From the NCBI GenBank assembly GCA_011391115.1, contig JAABRC010000166.1, positions 1-5,027 on the forward strand: a stretch of 5,027 nucleotides of DNA, written 5' to 3'. Both the position numbers and the translations under genes were made by a program. Each line of letters opens with the position of its first letter. Within the stretch, counting starts at the first letter, position 1. The notes under the pieces were generated by a model that was not told where the DNA came from, ran no database searches, and was given only the letters and a program-made list of their open reading frames with translations. This document shows positions 1-5,027 of this stretch, in pieces. The stretch comes from Candidatus Egaibacter danicus. GTDB lineage: Bacteria > Pseudomonadota > Gammaproteobacteria > Burkholderiales > Burkholderiaceae.

Positions 1-2271
1 GGGGGTCGAGCGTCCGCTGGCTGCGGTCTGTACCAGCACATCGTATTGCTCTGCATCGCGCTTGTAGCGTGTTACCGCACGGCCGCCCAGCATCGTCTCC
101 ACGGTACGGGCCACAACATCCACCGAGACTCCGAGGTCCGCAGCCCGGGCCCGGTCGACGTCCATAAAAATCTCTGGTTTATTGAGCTGCAAATCGCTGT
201 CCGGCTGCACGATGCCGGGGTTCTTTTGCATTTCCGCAATGAATTTCTGGGCCACCCCGGCCATATTGGGGTAGGTGTCACCACTCACCAGAACATAGTT
301 TATCGCGCGCTCACGGAAACCCTGTCCAAGGCTTGCGGGCGTCACCGGGAAGGCACTGATGCCCGGCAGCCCCGCCAATCGGGGCAGCAACTCTTTTTGC
401 AACTCCTGGGTCGTTCGGGTCCGCTCACTCCAATCCACCGTACGCAACACGCCAAAGGCATTCGAGACCTGACCGCCACCAATGAACAAAAACCGCCGGT
501 CAAACTCCGGGTATTGCGAAGTGATGGCGTCAATCGCATCCAGATAACGTGCGGTGTAGTCCAAGGTCGCGCCATCCGGGGCGCGGATCGGCATGGCAAT
601 CACACCCCGGTCCTCGTACGGTGCCAATTCACTCTTCATGGTCACAAACAGAAACACGCTGCTACCGGCAGAGACCAGCATCACAGCCACCACCAGCCAG
701 CGCCGCTGCAGCGTCCAGGCCAGCACAGCGGCGTAACGCGCTGACAGGCTGTTGAGTGCACCATCCATGAACCGGTCAAAGCGCGTAGGCTGCGGCACAT
801 GGCGCAGCAACTTGCTGCACATCATGGGCGTCAGTGTCAGGGCCACAAAGCCCGACACCAGCACCGCACCCGCCAGGGTCAGGGCAAACTCGCCGAACAG
901 CCTGCCGGTGCGCCCCGGTGTGAAGGCCAGAGGTGCAAACACGGCAGCCAGCGTCAGCGTCATCGCAATCACCGCAAAGCTGATTTCACGTACACCTTTG
1001 ATTGCTGCCTGAAAAGGCTCCATGCCCTCTTCAATGTGCCGGTAAATATTCTCCAGCACCACAATGGCATCGTCCACTACCAACCCGATAGCCAAAACAA
1101 GCGCCAGCAGGGTGAGTGTGTTGATGGTGAATCCAGCCAATGAAATCAGCGAAAACGCACCAATCAAACTAACAGGAATCGTAATGAGCGGAATGATGGA
1201 GGCGCGGGCGGTCCGCAAAAACACAAACACCACCAGCGCCACCAGCACCACGGCCTCAATCACCGTGGTGTACACCGCTTTGATCGATCGATCGATAAAT
1301 ACGGAGTTGTCATTGGCCTGCACCACCGTCACTGAGGGTGGCAAATCACGCTGAATCTGGGGAATCAGCGCCCGCACACCGTCAGACACATCCAAAGGGT
1401 TGGCCGTGGCATTGCGAATCACACCCGTGCTGATGGACGGTACGCCGTTCAGGCGGACCCGGCTGCGTTCACTGGCCGCCGCTTCTTCAATACGGGCAAC
1501 ATCGCGAAGGCGCACAGTAAAACCATTGACCGTTTTGACGGCGATCTCATTGAACTGCGCCACGGTATTGAGGTCGGTGCGTGCGGTCACGCTGAACTCA
1601 CGCTTCTCACTCTCAATCCGGCCTGCGGGCACTTCGAGGTTCTGCCGGCGCAGTGCGTCCTCAATGTCCTGCACTGTCAAGCGATAGCCGGCCAAACGGT
1701 CAGGGTCCAGCCACACACGCATAGCGTAACGGCGGTCACCACCCACCTGCACATCGGCCACGCCCGGCACGGTTTGCAAACGGGGTTTGACAATTCGGTT
1801 AATCAGATCGGTGAGTTCCAGCGCACCCATCGTTTCGCTGGTGTAGGCCAACCAGATGGTGGGGGTGGCATCAGCTTCCACTTTACTGATCACCGGCTCA
1901 TCAGCGGCATCGGGCAGGCGGCCGCGGACGCGGGCCACACGGTCACGCACTTCGGCTGCGGCAGTATCAGGGTCTTTGCTCAGACGAAACCGGACAGTAA
2001 TCTGGCTGCTCTCAGTGCGAGACACCGAAGTCAGGATGTCGACGCCATCAATGCCGGCAATCGAGTCCTCCAGAGGTTTGGTCACCTGCGATTCAATCAC
2101 CTCCGAAGAGGCTCCCTGCAATCGGGTGCTGACATTGACCAGCGGTTCGTCAATGCGCGGGTATTCGCGCACCGTGAGGTTCTGGAATGACACCAGCCCC
2201 ACCAGCACCAGCAACAGGGACATCACGCACGCCAGTACGGGCCTGCGGATCGAAGTCTCGGACAATCGCAT
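1..2271 (-). CDS. RND-family efflux pump, inner-membrane permease subunit (partial, C-terminus missing)
   Basis: This is the proton-driven inner-membrane pump of a tripartite RND efflux system, which expels drugs or other toxic compounds from periplasm or membrane through an adaptor and an outer-membrane channel. The visible 757 residues start MRLSETSIRRPVLACVMSLL, with TM1 at about 10-30. A first periplasmic porter loop follows to about 330, then a TM block from about 335 to 490. TM4 carries the motif GLVVDDAIVVLENIYRH with Asp400 and Asp401, matching the proton-relay pair of AcrB. FLRTARASIIPLITIPVSLIG (about 351-371) and the TPMMCSKLL end of TM6 are also typical. TM7 lies at about 524-545, followed by the second periplasmic loop. 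HAE-1-type pumps have about 1,030 residues, so roughly 270 lie beyond the left edge. The ATG at 2271 has GAGGT 8 nt upstream and lies 31 bp after the adaptor's stop codon. Substrate and exact subfamily cannot be read from the sequence. Confidence 0.95.
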   Translation of the reverse strand, partial: MRLSETSIRRPVLACVMSLLLVLVGLVSFQNLTVREYPRIDEPLVNVSTRLQGASSEVIESQVTKPLEDSIAGIDGVDILTSVSRTESSQITVRFRLSKDPDTAAAEVRDRVARVRGRLPDAADEPVISKVEADATPTIWLAYTSETMGALELTDLINRIVKPRLQTVPGVADVQVGGDRRYAMRVWLDPDRLAGYRLTVQDIEDALRRQNLEVPAGRIESEKREFSVTARTDLNTVAQFNEIAVKTVNGFTVRLRDVARIEEAAASERSRVRLNGVPSISTGVIRNATANPLDVSDGVRALIPQIQRDLPPSVTVVQANDNSVFIDRSIKAVYTTVIEAVVLVALVVFVFLRTARASIIPLITIPVSLIGAFSLISLAGFTINTLTLLALVLAIGLVVDDAIVVLENIYRHIEEGMEPFQAAIKGVREISFAVIAMTLTLAAVFAPLAFTPGRTGRLFGEFALTLAGAVLVSGFVALTLTPMMCSKLLRHVPQPTRFDRFMDGALNSLSARYAAVLAWTLQRRWLVVAVMLVSAGSSVFLFVTMKSELAPYEDRGVIAMPIRAPDGATLDYTARYLDAIDAITSQYPEFDRRFLFIGGGQVSNAFGVLRTVDWSERTRTTQELQKELLPRLAGLPGISAFPVTPASLGQGFRERAINYVLVSGDTYPNMAGVAQKFIAEMQKNPGIVQPDSDLQLNKPEIFMDVDRARAADLGVSVDVVARTVETMLGGRAVTRYKRDAEQYDVLVQTAASGRSTP
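1282..1296. repeat. GATC tetranucleotide tandem run inside the RND permease gene
   Basis: Three GATC units plus GAT lie within the coding sequence. On the minus strand they encode part of the IDRSIK stretch (about residues 326-331) at the end of the first periplasmic loop. The encoded residues look ordinary for the family, so this is probably chance codon use. Its length is not a multiple of three per unit, so slippage by one unit would cause a frameshift. Confidence 0.6.
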
Positions 2272-2279
2272 AAGGTACT

Positions 2280-2284
2280 ACCTC
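2280..2284 (-). promoter_or_regulatory. Ribosome binding site of the RND permease gene
   Basis: GAGGT (minus strand) sits 8 nt before the ATG at 2271, inside the 31-bp gap after the adaptor's stop. It fixes the start of the permease and supports independent initiation within a two-gene transcript. I see no promoter or terminator in the gap. Confidence 0.7.
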
Positions 2285-2302
2285 AGTGTTTCGGGGCGGG
2301 AA

Positions 2303-3502
2303 TCAGGGTGCTGGCCGGGGGCCGGAAGCAGCAGCCTTTGGCGGTGCCGTGGCGCGGGTCAGGTCAACGATGCGCACCGGAAGGGCATCACCGCGCAGCA
2401 ATCGCGGCTGTCCGGCGGTGACGACCTGGTCACCCGCTTTGAGGCCTTCCAGAATTTCAACCTTGCCGCCGACGCGCACACCCAGTTTGGCGTCAATGCG
2501 CTGGGATACTTTGACGCCCTCGGCGTTTTCGACTACCTTGAACAGCAACTGCCGCGTGCCCAAGGGCACGAGGGCTTCTTCGGGCACCACGACAGCGCCT
2601 TTGCGCACTTCAAACACCACCCTGCCACGGGCAAACATGCCGGGCTTGAGTTGTGCAACGCCGCCTTCGATTCGCGCCTGTACCAGTAACGCCCGGCCGT
2701 CAGCGGCCACCAGCGAATCCAATGCTTCAACGCGGGCCTTGTACATGTTCTGCGGCATGGCATCCACCATGACCTCGACCGCCTGGCCGCTGCGGACCCG
2801 ACCCAGATACTGTTCTGGCAGACGGAACTCCATCACCAGCGACGACAAGTCTTCCAGGTTCACGATGTCGGCTCCGTCTTTCACATAGTCACCGACATCA
2901 ACACGGCGGATACCTACGGTGCCAGAGAAGGGGGCGACAACCCGCAAACGGTCTACCTGGGCCTGGGCCAGGGCCACCTGGGCATCCGCCACCTGCTGGG
3001 CCGCCATGTTTTGGTCCACTGCGCTTTGGCTCACAAACCCTTGGGATTGCAGCTCGCGGCTACGGGCCAGATTGGTTCGTGCAATGCTGGCCTGGGCCTG
3101 GGCTTGTTGCATTTGGGCGCGGGGCAAGGTGTCATCCAGCTGCACCAGCAATTGCCCGCGTTGCACATACTGACCATCGCGAAAACCCAGTGAGGCAATT
3201 CGACCACTCACTTCGGGCCTGAGCATCACGCCCTGACGCGACTTGAGTGACCCCACGGCTTGGACGTCGTCCATTAGCGTCTGGACTTCAGCACGCGCCA
3301 CTTCAACACTGGCCGGGCCGCCTGGGACACCCGGACCCCCAGGTCGGGCACCCGATGCCGGCGTACCCGGGGCACCCGAAGCGCCCGGTGAAGCTGATGC
3401 CCCGGTGGCCGATGGCGCAGGCGCTGTCCGTTGGTACCACCACGCGCCGCCACCCGCAAGCGCCAAGCCGATCACCGCCACTATCGTATGGATTTTTTTC
3501 AA
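2303..3502 (-). CDS. RND efflux periplasmic adaptor (membrane fusion protein, HlyD/AcrA-like)
   Basis: This 399-residue adaptor would bridge the RND pump and an outer-membrane channel. Residues 1-24 are a basic N-terminus plus a hydrophobic stretch (IVAVIGLALAGGGAWW), probably an uncleaved membrane anchor; there is no lipobox cysteine. Residues 33-64 form a Gly/Pro/Ala-rich linker. A lipoyl/barrel-sandwich half begins around VMLRPEVSGRIASLGFRDGQ (92-111). An Ala/Gln-rich helical hairpin follows (about 125-187, with QQAQAQASIARTNLARSREL and QSAVDQNMAAQQVADAQVAL). The second lipoyl half is VVAPFSGTVGIRRVDVGDYV (188-207). Beta-barrel and membrane-proximal domains follow (LKPGMFARGRVV at about 285-296; VVVPEEALVP at about 304-313). 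The C-terminus is a Pro/Ala-rich tail. The TTG at 3502 was chosen because GGAG lies 8 nt upstream and the following sequence is a proper anchor. The reading frame stays open upstream to 3772, but that part is non-coding in character. The pump gene follows 31 bp downstream in the same apparent operon. Confidence 0.93.
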   Translation of the reverse strand: MKKIHTIVAVIGLALAGGGAWWYQRTAPAPSATGASASPGASGAPGTPASGARPGGPGVPGGPASVEVARAEVQTLMDDVQAVGSLKSRQGVMLRPEVSGRIASLGFRDGQYVQRGQLLVQLDDTLPRAQMQQAQAQASIARTNLARSRELQSQGFVSQSAVDQNMAAQQVADAQVALAQAQVDRLRVVAPFSGTVGIRRVDVGDYVKDGADIVNLEDLSSLVMEFRLPEQYLGRVRSGQAVEVMVDAMPQNMYKARVEALDSLVAADGRALLVQARIEGGVAQLKPGMFARGRVVFEVRKGAVVVPEEALVPLGTRQLLFKVVENAEGVKVSQRIDAKLGVRVGGKVEILEGLKAGDQVVTAGQPRLLRGDALPVRIVDLTRATAPPKAAASGPRPAP

Positions 3503-3510
3503 ACTCGTCT

Positions 3511-3514
3511 CTCC
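3511..3514 (-). promoter_or_regulatory. Ribosome binding site that decides the TTG start of the adaptor
   Basis: GGAG (minus strand, within GGAGAG) lies 8 nt before the TTG at 3502. No ATG or GTG that would give a signal-anchor N-terminus has comparable spacing, so this site is the main reason for choosing a TTG start. Codons 2-3 are AAA AAA, common just after bacterial start codons. Confidence 0.65.
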
Positions 3515-3569
3515 GGGGCCAGTTAAGTCAACGATTATGCCCACCCACGGCCCATCGTTGCTTACGACA

Positions 3570-3646
3570 GGTGCAATAGACCTACAGGCGCGCACAAGCG
3601 ATCCATGTTGGTGCAAGTTCGCGCAAAAATGCACCAGATTGCACAA
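3570..3646. promoter_or_regulatory. Cluster of TGGTGCA/TGCACCA half-sites, possible activator (NtrC-like) or repressor binding region
   Basis: Four related half-sites are visible: GGTGCAA at 3570 and TTGGTGCAA at 3608 in one orientation, then TGCACCA at 3630 and TGCACAA at 3640 in the other. Spacings of 40, 20 and 10 bp put them on roughly the same face of the helix. The halves resemble those of NtrC sites (known consensus TGCACCA-N4-TGGTGCA), but the convergent order is reversed here and no canonical full site exists. The distance to the sigma-54 promoter, about 150-220 bp, suits an enhancer. They could equally be an operator for the divergent efflux operon, whose start codon lies about 70 bp away. 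The assignment is inference. Confidence 0.3.
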
Positions 3647-3686
3647 CTGCAAAGGACACCAAAGCAAATGCGGCTCGGTTCGTCCA

Positions 3687-3786
3687 GTTTGTGAGCCTGG
3701 GTGGCCCTGTGTTTTGCGCAGGTCAAGGAGGAGCCCGTAGGGCGGGGGACACGAAGCAAAACACGCGGCCACCCGGGCTCACAAAC
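3687..3786. repeat. 100-bp inverted-repeat element with 31-bp arms (MITE- or REP-like)
   Basis: The left arm (3687-3717, begins GTTTGTGAGCC) and right arm (3756-3786, ends GGCTCACAAAC) are inverted copies identical at 28 of 31 positions, in perfect blocks of 11, 8 and 9 bp. Two of the three differences become G-U pairs in plus-strand RNA, leaving one true mismatch. The 38-nt centre contains a small GCCC-GTA-GGGC hairpin (3733-3743). It carries no plausible gene, and I see no clear target-site duplication. It lies between two divergent genes, so it is not a terminator for either. Size and symmetry suggest a non-autonomous mobile or dispersed palindromic element; whether it is repeated in the genome cannot be seen here. 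Confidence 0.8.
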
Positions 3787-3790
3787 CCGA

Positions 3791-3807
3791 CTGGCACAGC
3801 TATTGCT
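3791..3807 (+). promoter_or_regulatory. Sigma-54 (RpoN) -24/-12 promoter for nirB
   Basis: The sequence CTGGCACAGCTATTGCT matches the sigma-54 consensus YTGGCACG-N4-TTGCW with one deviation (A instead of G after TGGCAC). The invariant GG (3793-3794) and GC (3805-3806) are separated by exactly 10 bp, the required spacing. The predicted transcription start is at about 3817-3818, giving a leader of about 188 nt before nirB. Sigma-54 promoters need an enhancer-binding activator; for nitrate/nitrite assimilation genes that is usually NtrC, which is inferred here rather than shown. Confidence 0.75.
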
Positions 3808-3818
3808 TACCTCCCTAT

Positions 3819-3836
3819 TGACGCAACGACGCGTCA
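3819..3836 (+). promoter_or_regulatory. Leader hairpin 1 with hexaloop AACGAC (ANTAR-type RNA target)
   Basis: TGACGC and GCGTCA form a perfect 6-bp stem closing the hexaloop AACGAC, with A at loop position 1 and G at position 4. That is the known signature of hairpins bound by ANTAR-domain antiterminators such as NasR and NasT. The stem begins 1-2 nt after the start predicted from the sigma-54 promoter, so it would be the very 5' end of the nirB transcript. No ANTAR protein gene lies in the window. Confidence 0.55.
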
Positions 3837-3863
3837 CCCCAGAGCAACTGCGATTCCCCTACC

Positions 3864-3882
3864 GCGCACAACGCCGTCGCGC
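3864..3882 (+). promoter_or_regulatory. Leader hairpin 2 with hexaloop AACGCC (ANTAR-type RNA target)
   Basis: GCGCAC pairs with GT-GCGC, with one bulged C at 3878, closing the hexaloop AACGCC. This loop again has A1 and G4 and differs from loop 1 at a single position. ANTAR targets are known as pairs of such hairpins. An outer helix, ACTGCG (3847-3852) with CGCAGT (3889-3894), could enclose this hairpin. The 27-nt gap to hairpin 1 is longer than I would expect for the motif, and the bulge weakens the call. Confidence 0.45.
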
Positions 3883-3898
3883 CGTAACCGCAGTGAAA

Positions 3899-3949
3899 GG
3901 CTGGCCTCGCCAGTCCGTCCCTCACAGGACGCGGACAACCCCATTTTTT
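3899..3949 (+). terminator. Possible leader attenuator: overlapping hairpins followed by a T6 tract
   Basis: Two mutually exclusive hairpins are visible. The first is GGCTGGC/GCCAGTC (3899-3915, loop CTC, one G-U pair). The second is GTCCGTCC with GGAC-GC-GGAC (3913-3936, loop CTCACA, 2-nt bulge). They share 3913-3915. A T6 tract (3944-3949) follows the second hairpin after 7 nt. An intrinsic terminator is expected in an ANTAR-controlled leader, and this is the best candidate. The bulge and long stem-to-T gap make it non-canonical, and I could not find a convincing overlap with hairpin 2. Confidence 0.3.
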
Positions 3950-3955
3950 GACCGA

Positions 3956-3971
3956 GGAGCCCGCCGGCTCC
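3956..3971 (+). other. Short GC-rich hairpin upstream of the nirB ribosome binding site
   Basis: GGAGCC-CGCC-GGCTCC makes a perfect 6-bp stem with a 4-nt loop, 22 nt upstream of the nirB GGAG. There is no T tract, so it is not a terminator by itself. Its 3' arm contains CTCC (3968-3971), which could instead pair with the GGAG at 3994-3997, so it might affect translation. That role is speculative. Confidence 0.4.
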
Positions 3972-3993
3972 CCGCCCGATAACTGAGACCGCT

Positions 3994-3997
3994 GGAG
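3994..3997 (+). promoter_or_regulatory. Ribosome binding site that decides the nirB start
   Basis: Two in-frame ATGs lie at 4000 and 4006. GGAG at 3994-3997 is only 2 nt from the first but 8 nt from the second, so the ATG at 4006 (MKKPQLVMVGNGMAG) is preferred. Confidence 0.7.
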
Positions 3998-4005
3998 TGA
4001 TGTCG

Positions 4006-5027
4006 ATGAAAAAGCCCCAACTTGTAATGGTCGGTAACGGCATGGCCGGTGTACGCACGCTCGAAGAGCTGCTCAAAATTGCGCCGGGCATGTATGACGT
4101 TACCGTCTTCGGTGCCGAGCCCCACCCCAACTACAACCGTATCTTGCTCAGCCCCGTGTTGGCCGGCGAGCAAACGTTGGACGAAATCGTCCTGAACCCC
4201 CTGAGCTGGTACGCCGAGAACGGCATTACCCTGCACACCGCATGCACCGTCGGACAGGTAGACCGTGTCAAGCGGGTGGTGCACGGCATAAACGCGCAGG
4301 GTGAAACGGTGAGTGCGCCGTATGACCGCCTGCTTCTGGCCACCGGCTCCAACCCCTTCATCCTGCCCCTGCCAGGCAAAGACCTGGAGGGTGTCATCGC
4401 TTATCGCGACATTGCCGACACCAACGCGATGATTGAGGCCAGCAAAAAGTACAAACGTGCGGTCGTTATCGGCGGTGGCCTGCTGGGCCTCGAAGCCGCA
4501 AACGGCCTGATGCTGCGCGGCATGGACGTGAGCGTCATCCACGTCATGCCCACGCTGATGGAGCGGCAGCTCGACACGGTGGCCGGCAAGATGCTGGAGA
4601 AGTCCCTGGTGGACCGGGGCTTGAAGTTTTATATGGGCGGACAAACCCAGGCGTTGATTGGCGACAAAGACGGTGGAAAAGCAGGACGTGTGATGGCGCT
4701 GCAGTTTAAAGACGGCACCGAGATACCGACCGATTTGGTGGTGATGGCCGTGGGCATCCGGCCCAACACCGCGCTGGCCGAGTCCATGGGCTTGCACGTG
4801 AACCGCGGCATTGTGGTGACCGACACGCTGCAAACCGTGACCGATGCCCGCATTTACTCGGTGGGTGAATGCGCTGCACACCGTGGCATTGCCTACGGCC
4901 TCGTGGCCCCTCTGTTTGAGCAAGGCAAAGTGGCCGCCAACCACCTGGCGGAGTACGGCATCGGCCGCTACACCGGCTCACTGACGTCCACCAAACTCAA
5001 AGTGACGGGCATCGACCTCTTTAGCGC
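4006..5027 (+). CDS. nirB: NADH-dependent nitrite reductase, large subunit (partial, N-terminal 340 residues)
   Basis: This is the cytoplasmic siroheme nitrite reductase large subunit, which reduces nitrite to ammonium with NADH. The N-terminal FAD-binding Rossmann motif is VMVGNGMAGVRTLEEL (7-22). The family-typical stretch FGAEPHPNYNRILLSPVLAGE lies at about 35-55. LLLATGSNPF (109-118) is the ATG motif of this flavoprotein fold. The NADH-binding motif VVIGGGLLGLEAA is at 153-165, and the second FAD motif IYSVGECAAHRG at 283-294. NirB is usually about 810-850 residues, so the [2Fe-2S] BFD-like domain and the [4Fe-4S]/siroheme catalytic half lie beyond the right edge. Its partner nirD and a nitrate reductase gene probably follow but are not seen. 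The sigma-54 promoter and leader upstream favour an assimilatory role; NasB of assimilatory operons is a close relative, so the symbol is by similarity. Confidence 0.93.
   Translation, partial: MKKPQLVMVGNGMAGVRTLEELLKIAPGMYDVTVFGAEPHPNYNRILLSPVLAGEQTLDEIVLNPLSWYAENGITLHTACTVGQVDRVKRVVHGINAQGETVSAPYDRLLLATGSNPFILPLPGKDLEGVIAYRDIADTNAMIEASKKYKRAVVIGGGLLGLEAANGLMLRGMDVSVIHVMPTLMERQLDTVAGKMLEKSLVDRGLKFYMGGQTQALIGDKDGGKAGRVMALQFKDGTEIPTDLVVMAVGIRPNTALAESMGLHVNRGIVVTDTLQTVTDARIYSVGECAAHRGIAYGLVAPLFEQGKVAANHLAEYGIGRYTGSLTSTKLKVTGIDLFS

Noticed and set aside
46..2689. Several plus-strand open frames of 86-277 codons opposite the efflux genes
   Set aside because: The minus strand encodes continuous, motif-bearing RND permease and adaptor sequences here. 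The plus-strand translations are low-complexity Arg/Ser/Thr/His-rich shadows.
3534..3539. CATAAT on the minus strand as a -10 box for the efflux operon
   Set aside because: The hexamer is reasonable and well placed about 30 bp before the start codon, but no acceptable -35 hexamer lies 16-18 bp upstream and it is not an extended -10. The efflux promoter remains unidentified.
3503..3772. N-terminal extension of the adaptor up to an ATG at 3772
   Set aside because: The extension would run through the half-site cluster and inverted repeat, shows no domain, and would bury the membrane anchor about 90 residues in. The TTG at 3502 has a good ribosome binding site.
3562..3982. Short open frames across the inverted repeat and nirB leader (for example 3562-3837 minus, 3691-3951 plus)
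   Set aside because: They consist largely of repeat arms or leader hairpins, lack recognisable motifs, and their codon content does not resemble the neighbouring genes.
3922..4944. A 340-codon open frame on the minus strand opposite nirB
   Set aside because: It lies antisense to a clearly recognisable nirB. Its translation is rich in His, Gln, Val and Gly with no family motif, as expected for the shadow of a high-GC gene.
1..5027. CRISPR arrays, tRNA or rRNA genes, complete insertion sequences
   Set aside because: No regularly spaced direct repeats, cloverleaf or ribosomal sequences, or transposase-like reading frames were seen in the window.

Overview
The window looks like a high-GC betaproteobacterial chromosome, most likely Burkholderiales/Comamonadaceae (Rhodoferax-like). 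This placement rests on codon use, the style of the NirB and RND proteins, and the apparent coupling of nitrate assimilation to sigma-54. It was read by eye, without any database search.

Layout: two divergent transcription units flank a 503-bp intergenic region. On the minus strand, a periplasmic adaptor (membrane fusion protein, 3502-2303) is followed after 31 bp by the inner-membrane pump of an RND-type efflux system (2271 to the left edge, C-terminus cut off). They should form one operon and two parts of a tripartite efflux pump; no outer-membrane channel gene is visible. On the plus strand, nirB, the large subunit of NADH-dependent nitrite reductase, starts at 4006 and runs off the right edge after 340 residues, covering the FAD/NADH half of the enzyme.

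The intergenic region (3503-4005) is the most informative part. From left to right it holds: a cluster of TGGTGCA/TGCACCA-type half-sites (3570-3646); a 100-bp near-perfect inverted-repeat element (3687-3786); a textbook-spaced sigma-54 -24/-12 promoter (3791-3807) starting 4 bp after that element; and a leader of about 188 nt. The predicted transcript start falls 1-2 nt before a perfect 6-bp hairpin with hexaloop AACGAC. A second hairpin with hexaloop AACGCC follows. Both loops have the A1/G4 signature of RNA targets of ANTAR-domain antiterminators (NasR/NasT type). Further downstream are an imperfect hairpin with a T6 tract and a hairpin just ahead of the ribosome binding site.

Interpretation: nirB appears to be under two-step control. 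Nitrogen limitation would act through sigma-54 and an NtrC-type activator, and nitrate/nitrite through ANTAR-mediated transcript antitermination, as known for the Klebsiella nas operon. The individual sequence elements are seen directly; the regulatory model is inferred. The efflux operon seems functionally unrelated and simply shares the divergent intergenic region.
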